Shown: piece after piece, positions 31,909 to 32,349 of the stretch
How the letters are laid out: the number at the start of each line of letters is the position of its first letter
Position numbering within the stretch: position 1 is the stretch's first letter
Assembly (NCBI GenBank): GCA_023443285.1
Contig: JAEZVB010000044.1
Location: 1-32,349, forward strand
Source of the DNA: Bacillota bacterium
GTDB taxonomy: Bacteria > Bacillota > Negativicutes > Sporomusales > Sporomusaceae
Length of the DNA: 32,349 nucleotides
Direction of reading: 5' to 3'
Program-made: the position numbers and the translations under genes
The notes under the pieces: generated by a model
Told to the model about the DNA's origin: nothing
Seen by the model: only the letters and a program-made list of their open reading frames with translations
The model's database searches: none

Positions 31909-32349
31909 CTAACTTTTAACACCAAGTTCATCGTTCTTTGTGCCAAATACCTCATTTATCTTTCTAAAATAGAATTTATGCATCTCTAATAGTTCATTGC
32001 AGTTTGGGCAGGAGAATAGCTTTGTTAGAATAACATCACAGAGATTTTCTAAATCTCTAAATTGAGTTTTAAAATTATACATGCCAATATTGGCATACAG
32101 GCAGTCCATGACTTTACATATCCAATAAATCTGCAGAGCATCCAGTGTACGCTCACTATTTTTTAATACCGCCGAAACTGTTGGTATATGCTTCATATGA
32201 TCTTGATATAAGGGAAATGAATAATTAAAAGTATCATTTTTATCATCTAATATAGCTTGTAAGCATGATATTATCAGTAATTCAGTCAAAATATCGTTAA
32301 CATTGATAAAAATATTTGCGCGAATGCAGAAATCTATCCATCTACGTAC
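31909..32349 (-). CDS. Unknown protein, incomplete at the window edge
   Basis: I do not recognise it. The frame ends at 31909 and is still open at 32349 (no stop in the 20 codons before the TTG at 32289), so the N-terminus lies outside the window and the true start is unknown. The visible part (about 146 residues) is helical and leucine/isoleucine-rich. Near the end it carries a CPNC motif (LFSCPNCNELLEMHKFYF) that could be half of a zinc knuckle. It belongs to the element and is convergent with the coupling-protein gene. Confidence 0.55.
   Translation of the reverse strand, partial: VRRWIDFCIRANIFINVNDILTELLIISCLQAILDDKNDTFNYSFPLYQDHMKHIPTVSAVLKNSERTLDALQIYWICKVMDCLYANIGMYNFKTQFRDLENLCDVILTKLFSCPNCNELLEMHKFYFRKINEVFGTKNDELGVKS

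Larger units (their letters stand above)
26804..32349. mobile_element. Skin-like sigK-intervening element with mobilisation genes (left part)
   Basis: The left boundary is placed at GAAAAT (26804-26809), where homology to sigK ends. To the right lie a double-HTH regulator, a Fic protein, a 56-aa protein, a MobQ-type relaxase, a candidate oriT, a 101-aa protein, a VirD4/TraG-like coupling ATPase and a partial gene that crosses the window edge. No serine recombinase, phage gene or mating-pore gene is visible, so the element continues beyond 32349. It may be an integrative mobilisable or conjugative element using sigK as its attachment gene. The exact crossover base is not resolved: ATACTA (26813-26818) could also belong to the original gene. 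Confidence 0.8.

Noticed and set aside
1..32349. CRISPR arrays, tRNA or rRNA genes
   Set aside because: No regularly spaced direct repeats, cloverleaf-like segments or rRNA signature sequences were seen.

Overview
The window looks like chromosomal DNA of an anaerobic, endospore-forming Firmicute. Evidence for spore formation is a yyaC-type gene (25553-26149) next to the 5' half of a pro-sigma-K gene (26468-26824). A Tat-exported [NiFe] uptake hydrogenase operon, a NirJ1/NirJ2 radical SAM pair and a leuS T-box fit a Negativicutes/Sporomusaceae-like host (inference; no rRNA or other taxonomic marker is present).

Left part (1-8178): a minus-strand group (SWIM/SNF2 helicase, metallophosphoesterase, lgt) faces a class V aminotransferase, an HxlR regulator and a flavin-reductase-like PNPOx protein. 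A perfect 20-bp inverted repeat and a minus-strand gene of unknown function follow. Middle part (8250-22912): a clear sigma-A promoter and T-box leader precede leuS, then trxA, a secreted 5'-nucleotidase, nirJ1-nirJ2, the hydrogenase operon hyaABCD with a small cysteine-rich gene, aroH, a membrane glycosyltransferase, and a c-di-AMP riboswitch in front of an NlpC/P60 wall hydrolase. NirJ1/J2 probably act in siroheme-dependent haem synthesis and so may supply the haem b that HyaC needs; HyaD would trim the 18-residue tail of HyaB.

Right part (23042-32349): an ABC exporter, an HD-domain protein, yyaC, a 30-codon membrane peptide gene with its own promoter, and then sigK. The sigK frame is conserved up to Cys-Ile-Glu-Asn (residues 111-114) and stops at codon 119. 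This is the same place where the skin element splits sigK in Bacillus subtilis. What follows is not sigK but mobile DNA: a double-HTH regulator whose GTG overlaps the truncated sigK stop codon, a Fic protein, a MobQ-type relaxase, a candidate oriT resembling the RSF1010/R1162 nick region, a small unknown gene and a VirD4/TraG-like coupling ATPase. The element runs off the right edge, so its recombinase, the 3' half of sigK and attR are not visible.

The main result is therefore a sigK-intervening (skin-like) element that carries conjugative mobilisation genes rather than phage genes. No CRISPR array, tRNA or rRNA gene was found.
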